A program made the translations under genes and the position numbers. From contig NZ_CP046908.1 of NCBI RefSeq assembly GCF_009789575.1, forward strand, positions 2,521,001 to 2,585,000: 64,000 nucleotides of DNA, in the 5' to 3' direction. Position 1 is the first letter of the stretch. Every line of letters starts with the position of its first letter. The stretch comes from Stappia indica (GTDB lineage: Bacteria > Pseudomonadota > Alphaproteobacteria > Rhizobiales > Stappiaceae). This document shows positions 18,213 to 27,767 of the stretch, piece after piece. The notes below the pieces were generated by a model. That model searched no databases and had not been told where the DNA came from. It saw only the letters and a program-made list of their open reading frames with translations.

Positions 18213-19472
18213 ATGCAGCTTGCCCGTCTGTTGCCCTGCCGCGCGCTCGCCGTCCTGGCGCTCCTGCTCGGCAGTGCCCTTGCCGCACCCAGCGTCGGCG
18301 CCCAGCAGTCGCCGGCCGCGCCGGCCGCGCCGCTCGAACCTGCCGTCGCGGTCAGCTCCACCGTCAGCTACCAGCTGGTCGGCCGGCTGGACACGGACGC
18401 GCTCAATACGATCCTGACGGTCGATACCCCGAAATTCTTCGGCGTCGAAGTCGCCTACACGCCGGCGACCAACGCCGTGCGCCTCTACCGGGTCACCTAT
18501 GGCTCGGTCATTCCCGAGCAGGGCAACCGGCCGACGCTCGCCAGCGGCCTGCTGGCGGTGCCGGAGGTGGAGGCGACCCGCCTGCCGCTGGTCTCCTACC
18601 AGCACGGCACGGTCTACGGAAAGGAGCAGGTGCCCTCCTTCGCCGACCAGTCGCCCGAGACCCAGCTGATGATCGCCCAGTTTGCCGGCCAGGGCTATCT
18701 GCTGATCGGCGCGGATTATTTCGGCCTCGGCACCTCGGCCGAGCCAGAAGGCTACATGGTCAAGGCGAGCCACCAGCAGGCGACGCAGGACATGCTGACC
18801 GCCGCCCGCGCGGTGATCGCGCATCTCGGCCTTGCCGATGACGGGCTCTATCTCGGCGGCTGGTCGCAGGGCGGCTTCGTCACCCTCGCCATGCTGGAGC
18901 GGCTGGAGCTGTCCGGAACGCCGGTGAAGGCCACCGCCACCGCCAGCGCGCCGATCGACGTGTTCGCCGCGCTGAACGGCTTCCTCAGCTATCCGCGCGC
19001 CAACGATGCCGACTGGGTCAACAGCCTGTTCATCCTCTCCGCCTTCTCCTTCGAGAACTATTACGGCGTGCCGGGCCTTGCCCGTTCGCTGATCAAGGAC
19101 GAACACTACGAGATGGCGCGCAAGGCCTATGCCCGCGAGCCGGTCGATCCGACGAAGATCCCGACCGACCTGCACGAGCTGCTGAATGCGGATTATTTCG
19201 ACGCCCGCTTCTTCGCCGCCTCGGCCTATGGCCGGCTGGTCGCGGAAACGCAGGTCTATCGCTGGCTGTACGAGACGCCGGTGCGCACCTATTACGGCGA
19301 GGCGGACGAGGCCATCGCGACCGGTCTCGGCCGGCTGGCGATGACCTATCAGCAGGCCATGGGCGCCGGCAATGCCAACGTGGAGGCGGTCACCACCGGC
19401 CCCACCTCGCATCGCGGCACCTTCGCCAGCGCCGTGCCGGAATGGAAGATCTGGTTCGACAGCCTGAACTGA
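18213..19472 (+). CDS. Secreted alpha/beta hydrolase
   Basis: A 419-residue exported protein. A signal peptide (about residues 1-30, cleavage near VGA-QQ) is followed by an alpha/beta hydrolase with SYQHGTVYGKE in the oxyanion region, the nucleophile elbow GWSQGG (about residues 215-220), an acidic residue in YYGEADEAI and His in TSHRGTF. The arrangement resembles secretory lipases and prolyl-oligopeptidase-like esterases. Location is periplasmic or secreted; the substrate is unknown. It stands alone downstream of a hairpin. Confidence 0.85.
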   Translation: MQLARLLPCRALAVLALLLGSALAAPSVGAQQSPAAPAAPLEPAVAVSSTVSYQLVGRLDTDALNTILTVDTPKFFGVEVAYTPATNAVRLYRVTYGSVIPEQGNRPTLASGLLAVPEVEATRLPLVSYQHGTVYGKEQVPSFADQSPETQLMIAQFAGQGYLLIGADYFGLGTSAEPEGYMVKASHQQATQDMLTAARAVIAHLGLADDGLYLGGWSQGGFVTLAMLERLELSGTPVKATATASAPIDVFAALNGFLSYPRANDADWVNSLFILSAFSFENYYGVPGLARSLIKDEHYEMARKAYAREPVDPTKIPTDLHELLNADYFDARFFAASAYGRLVAETQVYRWLYETPVRTYYGEADEAIATGLGRLAMTYQQAMGAGNANVEAVTTGPTSHRGTFASAVPEWKIWFDSLN

Positions 19473-19500
19473 CGGCAGGACGAGGCCGCCGCCGGCATTG

Positions 19501-20145
19501 TCAGCCGGCGCGGTCCTTGTCGTCCTCCAGCGTGTGACGCTGGATCAGCGGCAGCTGGAACAGGGTGAAGGCGATGGTGATCGGCATCACGCCGAACACC
19601 TTGAACGACACCCAGAAGTCGGTGGAAAAGCTCCGCCAGACCACTTCGTTGACGGCAGCCAGGAAGAAGAAGAACACGCCCCAGCGGAAGGTCAGCTTGC
19701 GCCAGCCCTCGTCGTCGAGGTGGAACACGCTGTCGAACACGTAGCCGAGCAGCGACTTTCCGAACAGGAGCCCGCCGAGCAGCACCGAGCCGAACAGCGC
19801 GTTGACGATGGTCGGCTTGAGCTTGATGAACAGCTCGTCGTGCAGCCACAGGGTCAGCGCGCCGAACACCAGCACGACGACGCCGGACACCACCGGCATC
19901 ACCGGCAGGCGCCGCGTCAGCGCATAGGAGACGACGAGCGAGACGGTGATCGCCACCATGAACACGGCGGTGGCGAGAAAGATCGGATCGCCCAGCGCCG
20001 CCAGCCCGGGAAAAAAGTCGTAGAGCACGTCCCCGCGCGCATTGGCGAAGAAGAACAGGCCCAGCGGACCCAGTTCGAGCACCAGCTTGAGGAGCGGCGA
20101 CAGCTCCTTGCGATCCGGCGCGTTGGGTCCCTGCTCGAATTCCAT
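19501..20145 (-). CDS. yciB: Inner-membrane protein YciB (septation protein A / IspZ family)
   Basis: A 214-residue protein with five to six membrane helices, characteristic of the YciB family. Visible landmarks are [32 protein letters not shown], a [14 protein letters not shown] segment, [21 protein letters not shown] and [13 protein letters not shown]. It is involved in cell-envelope and division integrity. Its ATG overlaps the ftsY stop (TGATG), and gene order dapF-mtaB-ftsY-yciB is typical for this group of bacteria. A weak inverted repeat (19490-19510) spans its stop and could end transcription from both sides. Confidence 0.93.
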   Translation of the reverse strand: MEFEQGPNAPDRKELSPLLKLVLELGPLGLFFFANARGDVLYDFFPGLAALGDPIFLATAVFMVAITVSLVVSYALTRRLPVMPVVSGVVVLVFGALTLWLHDELFIKLKPTIVNALFGSVLLGGLLFGKSLLGYVFDSVFHLDDEGWRKLTFRWGVFFFFLAAVNEVVWRSFSTDFWVSFKVFGVMPITIAFTLFQLPLIQRHTLEDDKDRAG

Positions 20146-21530
20146 CAGTGCTCCCTGTGCCTTCCGGCAATGGCGGAGGCGAAGTCCTCCGCGGTGAACG
20201 GCTCGAGGTCGTCGATGCCCTCGCCGACGCCGATGAAATGCACCGGCAGGGCATGCTTGGCGGCGATGGCGACGAGAATGCCGCCGCGCGCGGTTCCGTC
20301 GAGCTTGGTCATGACGAGGCCGGTGACGCCGGCCGTCCGGCCGAAGATCTCGACCTGGCTCATGGCGTTCTGGCCGGTGGTCGCATCCAGCGTCAGCAGC
20401 ACGCTGTGCGGTGCGGACGGATCGTGCTTGCGGATCACCCGCACCACCTTCTCCAACTCGGCCATCAGCTCGGCGCGGTTCTGCAGCCGCCCGGCCGTAT
20501 CGATCAACAGCACGTCGCAGCCCGCATCGCGTGCCGCCTGCATGGCATCGAACACGAGCCCGGCCGCATCCGCGCCGATATCGCGGGCAACGACCGGCGC
20601 ACCGGTGCGCTCGCCCCAGATCTTCAGCTGCTCCACCGCCGCGGCGCGGAACGTGTCGCCGGCCGCCAGCATCACCTTGCGCCCCTCGGCCGAAAGTTTC
20701 GCCGCCAGCTTGCCGATGGTGGTGGTCTTGCCGGTGCCGTTGACGCCAACCACCAGCACCACATGCGGCTTGTGCCCGGTGTCGAGCACGAGCGGCTGCG
20801 CCACCGGCGCCAGCACCTTGGTCACTTCCTCGGCCAGGATCCGGCGCACCTCGTCCGGCGAGATCTGCTTGTTGAACCGCCCTTCGGCAATGCGCTCGGT
20901 GATCGCCATCGCCGTCTCGACGCCGAGATCGGCCTGGATCAACAGGTCCTCCAGCTCCTCCAGCGTCGCCGCGTCGAGCTTGCGCTTGGTGAAGAGCGAA
21001 GAAATGCCGCCGGTCAGCGAGGCGGAGGAGCGCGACAGGCCTTCCGTCAGCCGCGACAGCCAGGAGCGGCGCGGCGCCTCGTCGGACGCCGGCTCGCCGG
21101 CGGGTTCCGCGACCTGCTCTTCGACGGGTTCTTGGTAAGGCTCTTCGAAAGGCTGCTCGGCAGGCACGTCGGCAGGCACATCGATAGGCGCCTCTGCCAC
21201 ACCCTCTTGCGCCGGCACCGGATCGGGCTCGGCAACAGGGGCCTCGGCCGGCTTTGCTTCCAAGGTCTCGGGCGCCGTCGGCTCGACGGACAGGCTCGAG
21301 ACCTTTTCCGGCACCGAGACGTCGGCCGTCTCATCAGACGGCTCTGCCTGGGCAGGCTCGCGCGCGGTCGGTTCGCCCTGCGGCGCGCCGCTGTCGGGAG
21401 CCTGCGCTTCCAGTGCGTCCGGCTCGTGCGTTGTCTCGTGAGTTTCTGGCGTCTCGGGCGTCTCGGGACGCGCCGGGGCCTGCCGGCCCCCGAACAGGCG
21501 TCCGAGGAATCCGCGTTTTTGCTCGCTCAT
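20145..21530 (-). CDS. ftsY: Signal recognition particle receptor FtsY
   Basis: A 461-residue SRP receptor GTPase that docks ribosome-SRP complexes at the inner membrane. An acidic, Pro/Glu/Ala-rich region (about 20-150, the A domain) is followed by the NG domain: [16 protein letters not shown], the N-domain helix [17 protein letters not shown], Walker [10 protein letters not shown] (262-270), [16 protein letters not shown], and [10 protein letters not shown]. The start is the ATG at 21530. The gene ends in a one-base overlap with yciB and lies 4 nt from the mtaB stop. Confidence 0.97.
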   Translation of the reverse strand: MSEQKRGFLGRLFGGRQAPARPETPETPETHETTHEPDALEAQAPDSGAPQGEPTAREPAQAEPSDETADVSVPEKVSSLSVEPTAPETLEAKPAEAPVAEPDPVPAQEGVAEAPIDVPADVPAEQPFEEPYQEPVEEQVAEPAGEPASDEAPRRSWLSRLTEGLSRSSASLTGGISSLFTKRKLDAATLEELEDLLIQADLGVETAMAITERIAEGRFNKQISPDEVRRILAEEVTKVLAPVAQPLVLDTGHKPHVVLVVGVNGTGKTTTIGKLAAKLSAEGRKVMLAAGDTFRAAAVEQLKIWGERTGAPVVARDIGADAAGLVFDAMQAARDAGCDVLLIDTAGRLQNRAELMAELEKVVRVIRKHDPSAPHSVLLTLDATTGQNAMSQVEIFGRTAGVTGLVMTKLDGTARGGILVAIAAKHALPVHFIGVGEGIDDLEPFTAEDFASAIAGRHREH

Positions 21531-21534
21531 GCCG

Positions 21535-22821
21535 TCATGCCGCCTGTCGACCGGTGGTTACGCCCAGAAGATGCCGCCCGGTATGCCCGGCAATGCGCAG
21601 CGTGACAAGGTCGCCCGCCCCCTTGCCGGCCGCGGCCTCGGGCGAGAACTCCACCTGGGTGAACTGCTCGCTGCGTCCCAGCCCCTCGCGCTCGATCAGG
21701 ACCTGCCGCTCGCGTCCCTGCTCGGCTTCCAGATGCACCAGCAGCGCCGCCTCGCCCTTTTCGCGCAGCCGCGCGGCGCGCTCCTTCACCACCTGGCGGG
21801 GCAGCTGCGGCATGCGTGCCGCCGGCGTGCCCTTGCGCGGCGAGAAGGGAAAGACATGCAGATGCGTCAGCCCGCAATCGTCGACGATGGCGAGCGAATT
21901 GGCGAACATCGCCTCGGTCTCGGTCGGGAAACCGGCGATGATGTCGGCGCCGAACACCACGTCCGGGCGCAGCCGGCGCACCTCCTCGCAAAAGCCGATC
22001 GTGTCGGCGCGCAGGTGCCGCCGCTTCATCCGCTTGAGGATCATGTCGTCGCCGGCCTGCAGCGACAGGTGCAGATGCGGCATCAACCGCTCTTCCTCGG
22101 CGATGGCGCGCATCAAGGCCGGGTCCGCCTCGATGGAATCGATGGAAGACAGCCGCAGCCGGTCGAGCCCCGGCACCAGCTTGAGGATCTTGGCGACGAG
22201 ATCGCCGAGCTTCGGCGCCCCCGGCAGGTCGGCGCCGTAGCTGGTGATGTCGACGCCGGTCAGCACCACTTCGCGGTAACCGTTGTCCGCCAGCCTTGCA
22301 ATCTGGTCGACGACGACGCCCATCGGCACCGAGCGGGAATTGCCGCGCCCGAACGGGATGATGCAGAAGGTGCAGCGATGGTCGCAGCCGTTCTGCACCT
22401 GCACGAAGGCGCGGGCGCGGCCCTCCAGCCCGTCGATCAGGTGCTCGGCCGTCTCGCGCACGCTCATGATGTCGTTGACGCGGATCTTCTCGCTGTCGTC
22501 GAGGCCGAACTGCGCGACGCGGCCGTAGGAGGCGCGCTCCAGCTTCTCCGAGTTGCCGAGGACGAGGTCGACCTCCTCCATGCCGGCGAAGGTTTCCGCC
22601 TCGGTCTGGGCGGCGCAGCCGGTGACGATGATGCGCGCGCCCGGATTGTCGCGCCGCGCCTTGCGGATCGACTGGCGCGCCTGGCGCACCGCCTCCGCCG
22701 TCACCGCGCAGGTGTTGATCAGGATCGCGTCCTTGAGGCCGGCGGCCTCCGCCTCGCGCTTCATCACCTCGGATTCGTAGGCGTTGAGGCGGCAGCCGAA
22801 TGTGACGACGTCGATGCTCAC
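21535..22821 (-). CDS. mtaB: tRNA t6A37 methylthiotransferase MtaB
   Basis: A radical-SAM methylthiotransferase of 428 residues that converts t6A to ms2t6A at position 37 of ANN-decoding tRNAs. The N-terminal UPF0004 domain has Cys10, Cys38 and Cys69 for one 4Fe-4S cluster. The radical-SAM CxxxCxxC is Cys146, Cys150 and Cys153 in NGCDHRCTFC. TRAM-like residues finish the protein. The start is a GTG at 22821 that overlaps the dapF stop (GTGA), giving the conserved N-terminus MSIDVVTFGCRLN. The longer open frame upstream runs inside dapF and is not real. Confidence 0.95.
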   Translation of the reverse strand: MSIDVVTFGCRLNAYESEVMKREAEAAGLKDAILINTCAVTAEAVRQARQSIRKARRDNPGARIIVTGCAAQTEAETFAGMEEVDLVLGNSEKLERASYGRVAQFGLDDSEKIRVNDIMSVRETAEHLIDGLEGRARAFVQVQNGCDHRCTFCIIPFGRGNSRSVPMGVVVDQIARLADNGYREVVLTGVDITSYGADLPGAPKLGDLVAKILKLVPGLDRLRLSSIDSIEADPALMRAIAEEERLMPHLHLSLQAGDDMILKRMKRRHLRADTIGFCEEVRRLRPDVVFGADIIAGFPTETEAMFANSLAIVDDCGLTHLHVFPFSPRKGTPAARMPQLPRQVVKERAARLREKGEAALLVHLEAEQGRERQVLIEREGLGRSEQFTQVEFSPEAAAGKGAGDLVTLRIAGHTGRHLLGVTTGRQAA

Positions 22822-23726
22822 CGGACCACCTCGAGGATCGGCCGGTCGCCGGGCGCGGTCTTCTCGAAGGTCAGCGTCTGCGGGTCCAGCAGTCCCTCGA
22901 ACTCCACCTCGGTGTCGCCGGTCATCAGGATGTGGTCGTCGCTCTCGCGCCACTCGATGTCGAGCGGCCCGCCCGGCAGCAGCACCCGCACCTTGCGCCC
23001 CGTGCGCCGGTCGCGCGCAGCGGCAACGCCGACGGCGCAGGCCGCCGTGCCGCAGGCCTTCGTCAGCCCGACGCCGCGCTCCCATACCCGGATCTCGACT
23101 TCCCCGTCCGACAGGACATGGGCGAGCGAGATGTTCGCCCGCTCCGGGAACATCGGATGGTTCTCCAGCATCGGCCCGATCCGCGCCAGATCGTAGGCGT
23201 CCAGATCGCGCACCCAGAAGATCGCGTGCGGATTGCCGACATTGACCACCGAGGGCGTATGCAGGATCGGCGCATCGATCGGCCCGATCTGCAGCTCGAT
23301 CGCCCGCGTGTCGTGGAATTCCTCGGCCAGCGGGATCTCGTTCCAGGCAAAGCGCGGGCGGCCCATGTCGACCGTCACCCGGCGCGCATCGTCCGTTGCC
23401 GAGGCCTTCAGCAGCCCCGCATTGGTCTCGATGGTCGCGGCCGCATTGCCGCTTTCCTCCATCAGGAGCCGGCCGATGCAGCGCGTGGCGTTGCCGCAGG
23501 CATCCACCTCGCCGCCGTCCCGGTTGTGGATGCGCATGAAGGCATCCGCCCCGCCGTGGCTGCGTTCCACCGTGATCATCTGGTCGAAGCCGATGCCGCC
23601 GTCCCGCTCGCCGATCCGGCGGATGGCATCCGGATCGAGGCGCACGGGCGCCTCACGGGCGTCCCAGACAACGAAATCGTTGCCCAGCCCGTTCATCTTC
23701 AGAAAGGGAATCCTGCGCTCGCTCAT
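22818..23726 (-). CDS. dapF: Diaminopimelate epimerase
   Basis: A 302-residue epimerase interconverting LL- and meso-diaminopimelate for lysine and peptidoglycan synthesis. The two catalytic cysteines are present as Cys77 in DACGNATRC and Cys225 in KACGTAAC. KMNGLGNDFVV at the N-terminus and VVNVGNPHAI are also diagnostic. It is the first gene of the dapF-mtaB-ftsY-yciB unit, whose members overlap or nearly touch. The promoter should lie in the 224-bp gap up to the pirin gene. Confidence 0.96.
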   Translation of the reverse strand: MSERRIPFLKMNGLGNDFVVWDAREAPVRLDPDAIRRIGERDGGIGFDQMITVERSHGGADAFMRIHNRDGGEVDACGNATRCIGRLLMEESGNAAATIETNAGLLKASATDDARRVTVDMGRPRFAWNEIPLAEEFHDTRAIELQIGPIDAPILHTPSVVNVGNPHAIFWVRDLDAYDLARIGPMLENHPMFPERANISLAHVLSDGEVEIRVWERGVGLTKACGTAACAVGVAAARDRRTGRKVRVLLPGGPLDIEWRESDDHILMTGDTEVEFEGLLDPQTLTFEKTAPGDRPILEVVR

Positions 23727-23950
23727 CGCGAAAGTCGTCCATCTCGCCGCCCGCCGCCTGTCGGGCGGGGCAGGCCATCTGCGGCGCGCGCCTCGATATC
23801 GAGGAAGGCGCGACCGGCCGTTTCCCGTCTATATGGCGGAAAAGGCCGCGCGGTTCCAGTGCTCGCGTGTTTCGCCGCGCTGACAGGCCGCAGACAGCCG
23901 GGACGGGACGGCGGCGCGTCCGGGCGAACCTGCCGCCCGGACGCGCTCCT

Positions 23951-24868
23951 TCAGCGCTTGGCACCCTCGCGGATGAAGGTGCCCTTCTGCAGCTCGGTCA
24001 CCGCCTGGATCAGCTCCTGGCGGGTGTTCATGACGATGGGCCCGTGCCAGGCCACCGGCTCGCGGATCGGCGCGCCGGAGACCAGCAGGAAGCGGATGCC
24101 GTTCGGCCCGGCGGTCACGGTCACCTCGTCGCCGGTGCCGAAGCGCACCAGCGTGCGGTCGCCGCTCTGATCGCGCACATGCACCTCCTCGCCGTCGACC
24201 TCCTTCTCCAGCAGCACGCCGAAGGGCTGCGACGCGTCGCGGAACGTGCCCGACCCCTCGAAGATATAGGCGAAGGCCTTGCGGTAGGTGTCGACCTTGA
24301 AGCGCTTGGTGCGCCCGGCCGGCACGAAGATGTCGGCATAGCTGGGGTCCGCGGCGATGCCGTCGACCGGCCCGCGCCGGCCCCAGAACTCGCCGCAGAT
24401 GACGCGCACATGGGTGCCGTCGTCGTCGGTGATTTCCGGGATCTCGGTCGAGGGCACGTCCTGGTAGCGCGGGCTCGTCATCTTCAGCGAGGACGGCAGG
24501 TTGGCCCACAGCTGGAAACCGTGCATCCGCCCCTTCGCGTCGCCCTTCGGCATCTCCTGGTGCATGATGCCGCTGCCGGCGGTCATCCACTGGATGTCGC
24601 CCGCACCGAGCGTGCCCTGGTTGCCGAGGCTGTCGCCATGGTCGACGGTGCCGGCCAGCACATAGGTGATGGTCTCGATGCCGCGATGCGGGTGCCAGGG
24701 AAAGCCGGCCTTGTAGTCCTGCGGCCGCTCGTTGCGGAAATCGTCGAACAGCAGGAACGGATCGAGCGCGGTCGGATCGCCGAAGCCGAAGGCGCGGTGC
24801 AGCTTCACGCCGGCGCCTTCCAGCGTCGGCTTCGCCGTCTCCAGATGGGTCACGGGTCTGACGGACAT
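23951..24868 (-). CDS. Pirin family protein
   Basis: A 305-residue bicupin. The N-terminal cupin carries the pirin metal site His59 and His61 (WHPHRGIETITYV), His103 and Glu105 (IMHQEMP). The C-terminal half matches the Pirin_C domain, including YIFEGSGTF. Bacterial pirins include quercetinases and redox-sensing regulators of metabolism, so the function is open. The ATG at 24868 gives the typical N-terminus. It stands alone between the dapF unit and the transpeptidase-like gene. Confidence 0.88.
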   Translation of the reverse strand: MSVRPVTHLETAKPTLEGAGVKLHRAFGFGDPTALDPFLLFDDFRNERPQDYKAGFPWHPHRGIETITYVLAGTVDHGDSLGNQGTLGAGDIQWMTAGSGIMHQEMPKGDAKGRMHGFQLWANLPSSLKMTSPRYQDVPSTEIPEITDDDGTHVRVICGEFWGRRGPVDGIAADPSYADIFVPAGRTKRFKVDTYRKAFAYIFEGSGTFRDASQPFGVLLEKEVDGEEVHVRDQSGDRTLVRFGTGDEVTVTAGPNGIRFLLVSGAPIREPVAWHGPIVMNTRQELIQAVTELQKGTFIREGAKR

Positions 24869-25009
24869 GGGACTTCGCCTTTCTCCCGCCCCTTGCAAGG
24901 CAGGCTGTTGCACGTCGTTTCGCCAAAGATAGGCGCCCTGCCCCGCCGCACCAGAGTGCAGCCGCTGGACGCAGTGTTCAACCTAACGACGACAATCGCA
25001 ACGCACCGT

Positions 25010-25582
25010 TCAGCCGACCTCGATGGCGGCACCCGGCCCGCAGGCGGAAAGCAGGATCTCCATGTCCGCCCGCGCCACCGCCACGCAGCCTTCCGTCGGC
25101 GTGTAGCCGGGCCGCGCCAGGTGAAAGAAGATGGCGCTGCCGAGCCCCGGCACCGCCGGATGGAGGTTGCAGTCGAGCACCACAACGATGTCGTAGAGCG
25201 GATCGTCCCGCCACAGCACCTCGTGCGAGGCGGCAAAGGGCAGCGGCACCAGCTTGTTGTAGCGCGGATGGCCCGGCGCATCGCACCAGCCGGCGCGCGG
25301 CAACGGCGCAACCGGCAGGGCCGAGCGCGGCCGCGCCCCCCGGTCGGGGCGATAGTAGACCTGCAGCAGCTCGAAGCGTCCGGCCGGCGTTGCCCCGTCC
25401 CCCTCGCGCTTGAAGCGGGAAATCCCCCCGCGCCCGATCGCACACGGCGCCGTGAAGGTGCCGAGCTGCAGCACGCCGCGCTTTGCGCCCGCCGAAAGCG
25501 CCCGGACCCTCAAGGTTTCGCTCCCCTCTTCGCCGGAAGGCAGGGCCGGCCGGCGGCGCGGTGCGACAAGATCCAGCGTCAT
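25010..25582 (-). CDS. L,D-transpeptidase (YkuD)-like catalytic domain protein
   Basis: A 190-residue protein of the COG3786/YkuD type. The catalytic signature His154-x11-Cys166 is visible as FFHLARPGYTPTEGCVAV. DGATPAGRFELLQVYYRPD is also typical. No signal peptide or membrane helix is seen at the N-terminus, which is common for this subgroup. It is predicted to act on peptidoglycan peptides, but cytosolic or exported location is undecided. The start at 25582 is the first ATG. Confidence 0.82.
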   Translation of the reverse strand: MTLDLVAPRRRPALPSGEEGSETLRVRALSAGAKRGVLQLGTFTAPCAIGRGGISRFKREGDGATPAGRFELLQVYYRPDRGARPRSALPVAPLPRAGWCDAPGHPRYNKLVPLPFAASHEVLWRDDPLYDIVVVLDCNLHPAVPGLGSAIFFHLARPGYTPTEGCVAVARADMEILLSACGPGAAIEVG

Positions 25583-25747
25583 GGCGGCGGCGTCCTCACC
25601 CGGGGCTCAAGGTTGCGTGAGCAAGATTTGTTGGCGCAAGGCGGGCTTTGCGTCAATGCGCCCTCGCGCAATCGTGTCCGCTTGCTTATGTCAGGAAAAC
25701 AGGTGCAGATTCCATAGCATGCCCTTCGGTCAGGAAAGGACACGACC

Positions 25748-26431
25748 ATGCCCGCACGCAAAATCCTCATCGTCGACGACGACGACGATCTTCGCGAGGC
25801 GCTGGTCGAGCAGCTGTCGCTCTACGACGAGTTCGAGACCCAGGAGGCGGCGAACGCCGCCACCGGCATCAAGCTCGCCGAGGAAGGCCACACCGACCTT
25901 CTCCTGATGGATGTCGGCCTGCCGGACATCGACGGCCGCGAGGCGGTGAAGCTGCTGCGCAAGAAGGGCTTCAAGGCGCCGATCATCATGCTGACCGGCC
26001 ACGACACCGACAGCGACACGATCCTGGGGCTCGAGGCCGGCGCCAACGACTATGTCGCCAAGCCGTTCAAGTTCGCCGTATTGCTCGCCCGCCTCCGGGC
26101 GCATCTGCGCAGCCACGAGCAGAGCGAGGACGCGGTCTTCACCATCGGCCGCTACTCCTTCCGCCCGGCGCAGAAGCTGATGACCGACGAGGCAGGCGCC
26201 AAGATCCGCCTGACGGAGAAGGAAACCTCGATCCTGAAGTTCCTCTACCGGGCGGGCGAGAAGCCGGTGACCCGCGACGTGCTGCTGACCAAGGTCTGGG
26301 GCTACAATTCGGGCGTCACCACCCACACGCTCGAGACCCATATCTACCGCCTGCGGCAGAAGGTCGAGCGCGACCCGTCCAATGCCGAACTGCTGGTGAC
26401 CGAGGCCGGCGGCTACAAGCTCGTTCCCTGA
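25748..26431 (+). CDS. OmpR-family DNA-binding response regulator, CenR-like
   Basis: A 227-residue response regulator with receiver residues Asp10-Asp12, phospho-acceptor Asp55, Thr83 and Lys105, and a winged-helix domain (about 130-227) ending THTLETHIYRLRQKVE. The opening ILIVDDDDDLREALVEQLSLYDEFET and the overall length resemble CenR, the conserved alphaproteobacterial regulator of cell-envelope genes. The assignment rests on recalled similarity, not alignment. No histidine kinase is adjacent, which fits an orphan regulator. AGGAAAGGA precedes the ATG. Confidence 0.85.
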   Translation: MPARKILIVDDDDDLREALVEQLSLYDEFETQEAANAATGIKLAEEGHTDLLLMDVGLPDIDGREAVKLLRKKGFKAPIIMLTGHDTDSDTILGLEAGANDYVAKPFKFAVLLARLRAHLRSHEQSEDAVFTIGRYSFRPAQKLMTDEAGAKIRLTEKETSILKFLYRAGEKPVTRDVLLTKVWGYNSGVTTHTLETHIYRLRQKVERDPSNAELLVTEAGGYKLVP

Positions 26432-26587
26432 TCCCGCCCCGTTTTTCGCCTCGCCGCCGCACCGGCCGGCAAACTGTCCGGCATCCTGTCCGGCGGGGCG
26501 AACTGTCCACCGGCAGTCCGGCCTCGGGCCTTCTCACGCGGTTTCCGGGCTTGTGCAAATCGCCGGCTTCGGCGTAATGCTCAAGGC

Positions 26588-27115
26588 ATGAGTCTCGTCC
26601 GGGATATGGAATTGTTGCGCCAGGTGCCCTTGCTCGCCGAGTTCCCGGAGGAGCAGATGCGCCTGCTCGCCTTTTCGGCCGAGAATGTCACCTATCGCGA
26701 CGGCGAGGTGCTGTTCATCGCCGGCGAGCGCGCCGATGCCGGTCTGGTCGTGGCCAGCGGCGAGGTGCTGCTGGAAGGCGCCGACGAGGAGCGCAAGGAA
26801 CTCGGCACCTTCGGCCCCGGCAGCCTGATCGGCGAGACCGCGCTCCTGGTCGAGACGCGCCGCCCGGCCCGGGCCGTCGCCGTCGGTCCGACCGAGGTGA
26901 TCCGCATCCGCCGGGCGCTGTTCAAGCGCATGCTGCAGGAATTTCCCGATATCGCCAGCCGCCTGTTCGAATCGCGGGCGGCCCGCTTCCGCGCCACAGC
27001 CGGGGCGCTTGCCCGTGTCGGCACCGTGCTGGAGCAGCTGGAGCGCGAGCACGTCGCGTTTCGCGAGTCCCGCCGCCGCGCCGGCCCACAGGACGGCGAC
27101 GGCGACGAGAGCTGA
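26588..27115 (+). CDS. Cyclic nucleotide-binding domain protein
   Basis: A 175-residue protein consisting of one cNMP-binding (CAP_ED) domain followed by a helical, Arg-rich tail. The domain shows FSAENVTYRDGEVLFIAGERAD and the phosphate-binding-cassette-like FGPGSLIGETALLVETRRPARAVAV, where the RPA-type stretch contacts the nucleotide in the family. There is no helix-turn-helix, so it is not a complete Crp/Fnr regulator. It may sense cAMP or cGMP or act through partners. It is in line with the response regulator gene 156 nt upstream. Confidence 0.82.
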   Translation: MSLVRDMELLRQVPLLAEFPEEQMRLLAFSAENVTYRDGEVLFIAGERADAGLVVASGEVLLEGADEERKELGTFGPGSLIGETALLVETRRPARAVAVGPTEVIRIRRALFKRMLQEFPDIASRLFESRAARFRATAGALARVGTVLEQLEREHVAFRESRRRAGPQDGDGDES

Positions 27116-27171
27116 GGACCGCAGGCCGGGCAACCCGCCCAGGCTCCGGTCAGGCCAGGTTCAGTTCCCGA

Positions 27172-27594
27172 TTACTTGACGTTCAGCGTCACCGGGATGT
27201 TGCCCCGCGTTGCGTGGGAATAGGGGCACACCACATGCGCCTTTTCCACCAGCGCCTGCGCATCCGCCGTGTCGAGGCCCGGCACGGTGATGTTCAGCGT
27301 CACGGCGATGCCGAAGCCGGTGCCGTCGTCGCGCGGGCCGATGCCCACATCCGCGGCGACCTGCGTCTCTTCCGACAGCTTCAGCTTCTGCTGGCCGGCG
27401 ACGAACTTCATCGCGCCGAGGAAGCAGGCCGAATAACCGGCCGCAAACAGCTGCTCCGGATTGGTGCCGGCGCCGCCGTCGCCGCCGAGCTCCTTCGGCG
27501 TCGAAAGGGTCACCTCGAGGCGGTTGTCGTCGGACTTGGCATTGCCGGTGCGCCCGCCGGTGGCGGAGGCGTGAGCGGTGTAGAGAATGGCCAT
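27172..27594 (-). CDS. ohr: Organic hydroperoxide resistance protein (Ohr)
   Basis: A 140-residue OsmC/Ohr peroxidase that reduces organic hydroperoxides with lipoyl-dependent thiols. The redox pair is Cys57 (GYSACFLGAMKF) and Cys123 (VVCPYSHATRGN). The N-terminus (MAILYTAHASATGGRTG) is that of Ohr rather than OsmC. An AAAGGAGA site precedes the ATG. A clear promoter with an overlapping palindrome lies upstream. No ohrR-type MarR gene is beside it. Confidence 0.95.
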   Translation of the reverse strand: MAILYTAHASATGGRTGNAKSDDNRLEVTLSTPKELGGDGGAGTNPEQLFAAGYSACFLGAMKFVAGQQKLKLSEETQVAADVGIGPRDDGTGFGIAVTLNITVPGLDTADAQALVEKAHVVCPYSHATRGNIPVTLNVK

Positions 27595-27652
27595 GTCGAT
27601 CTCCTTTGCATGTGCGTTGGTGCGTTGCCGAGTGTGGCTCGGTGCCGACCCC

Positions 27653-27703
27653 TATATAGGCGCAAATTAGATCGTGCACAATATAATTGTGTGCGATTTA
27701 TTT
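27653..27703 (-). promoter_or_regulatory. ohr promoter with overlapping OhrR-like operator
   Basis: Read toward ohr, TTGTGC (27681-27676) and TATATA (27658-27653) are separated by exactly 17 nt. A symmetric CACAAT-ATA-ATTGTG centred at 27684 covers the -35 and extends into AT-rich arms (about 27664-27703). OhrR operators of this group are AT-rich palindromes with CAAT/ATTG halves, so thiol-peroxide-controlled repression is the natural reading. Confidence 0.65.
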
Positions 27704-27767
27704 TTGCCGCCCGTTCCGTCGCACAGCCTTTTCGGGGAAAATGGCGGAAATCTGCCGCTGGAGCGGA

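Noticed and set aside
20145-21605. 485-codon plus-strand frame opposite ftsY
   Set aside because: Antisense shadow; the minus-strand FtsY protein is complete with all GTPase motifs.
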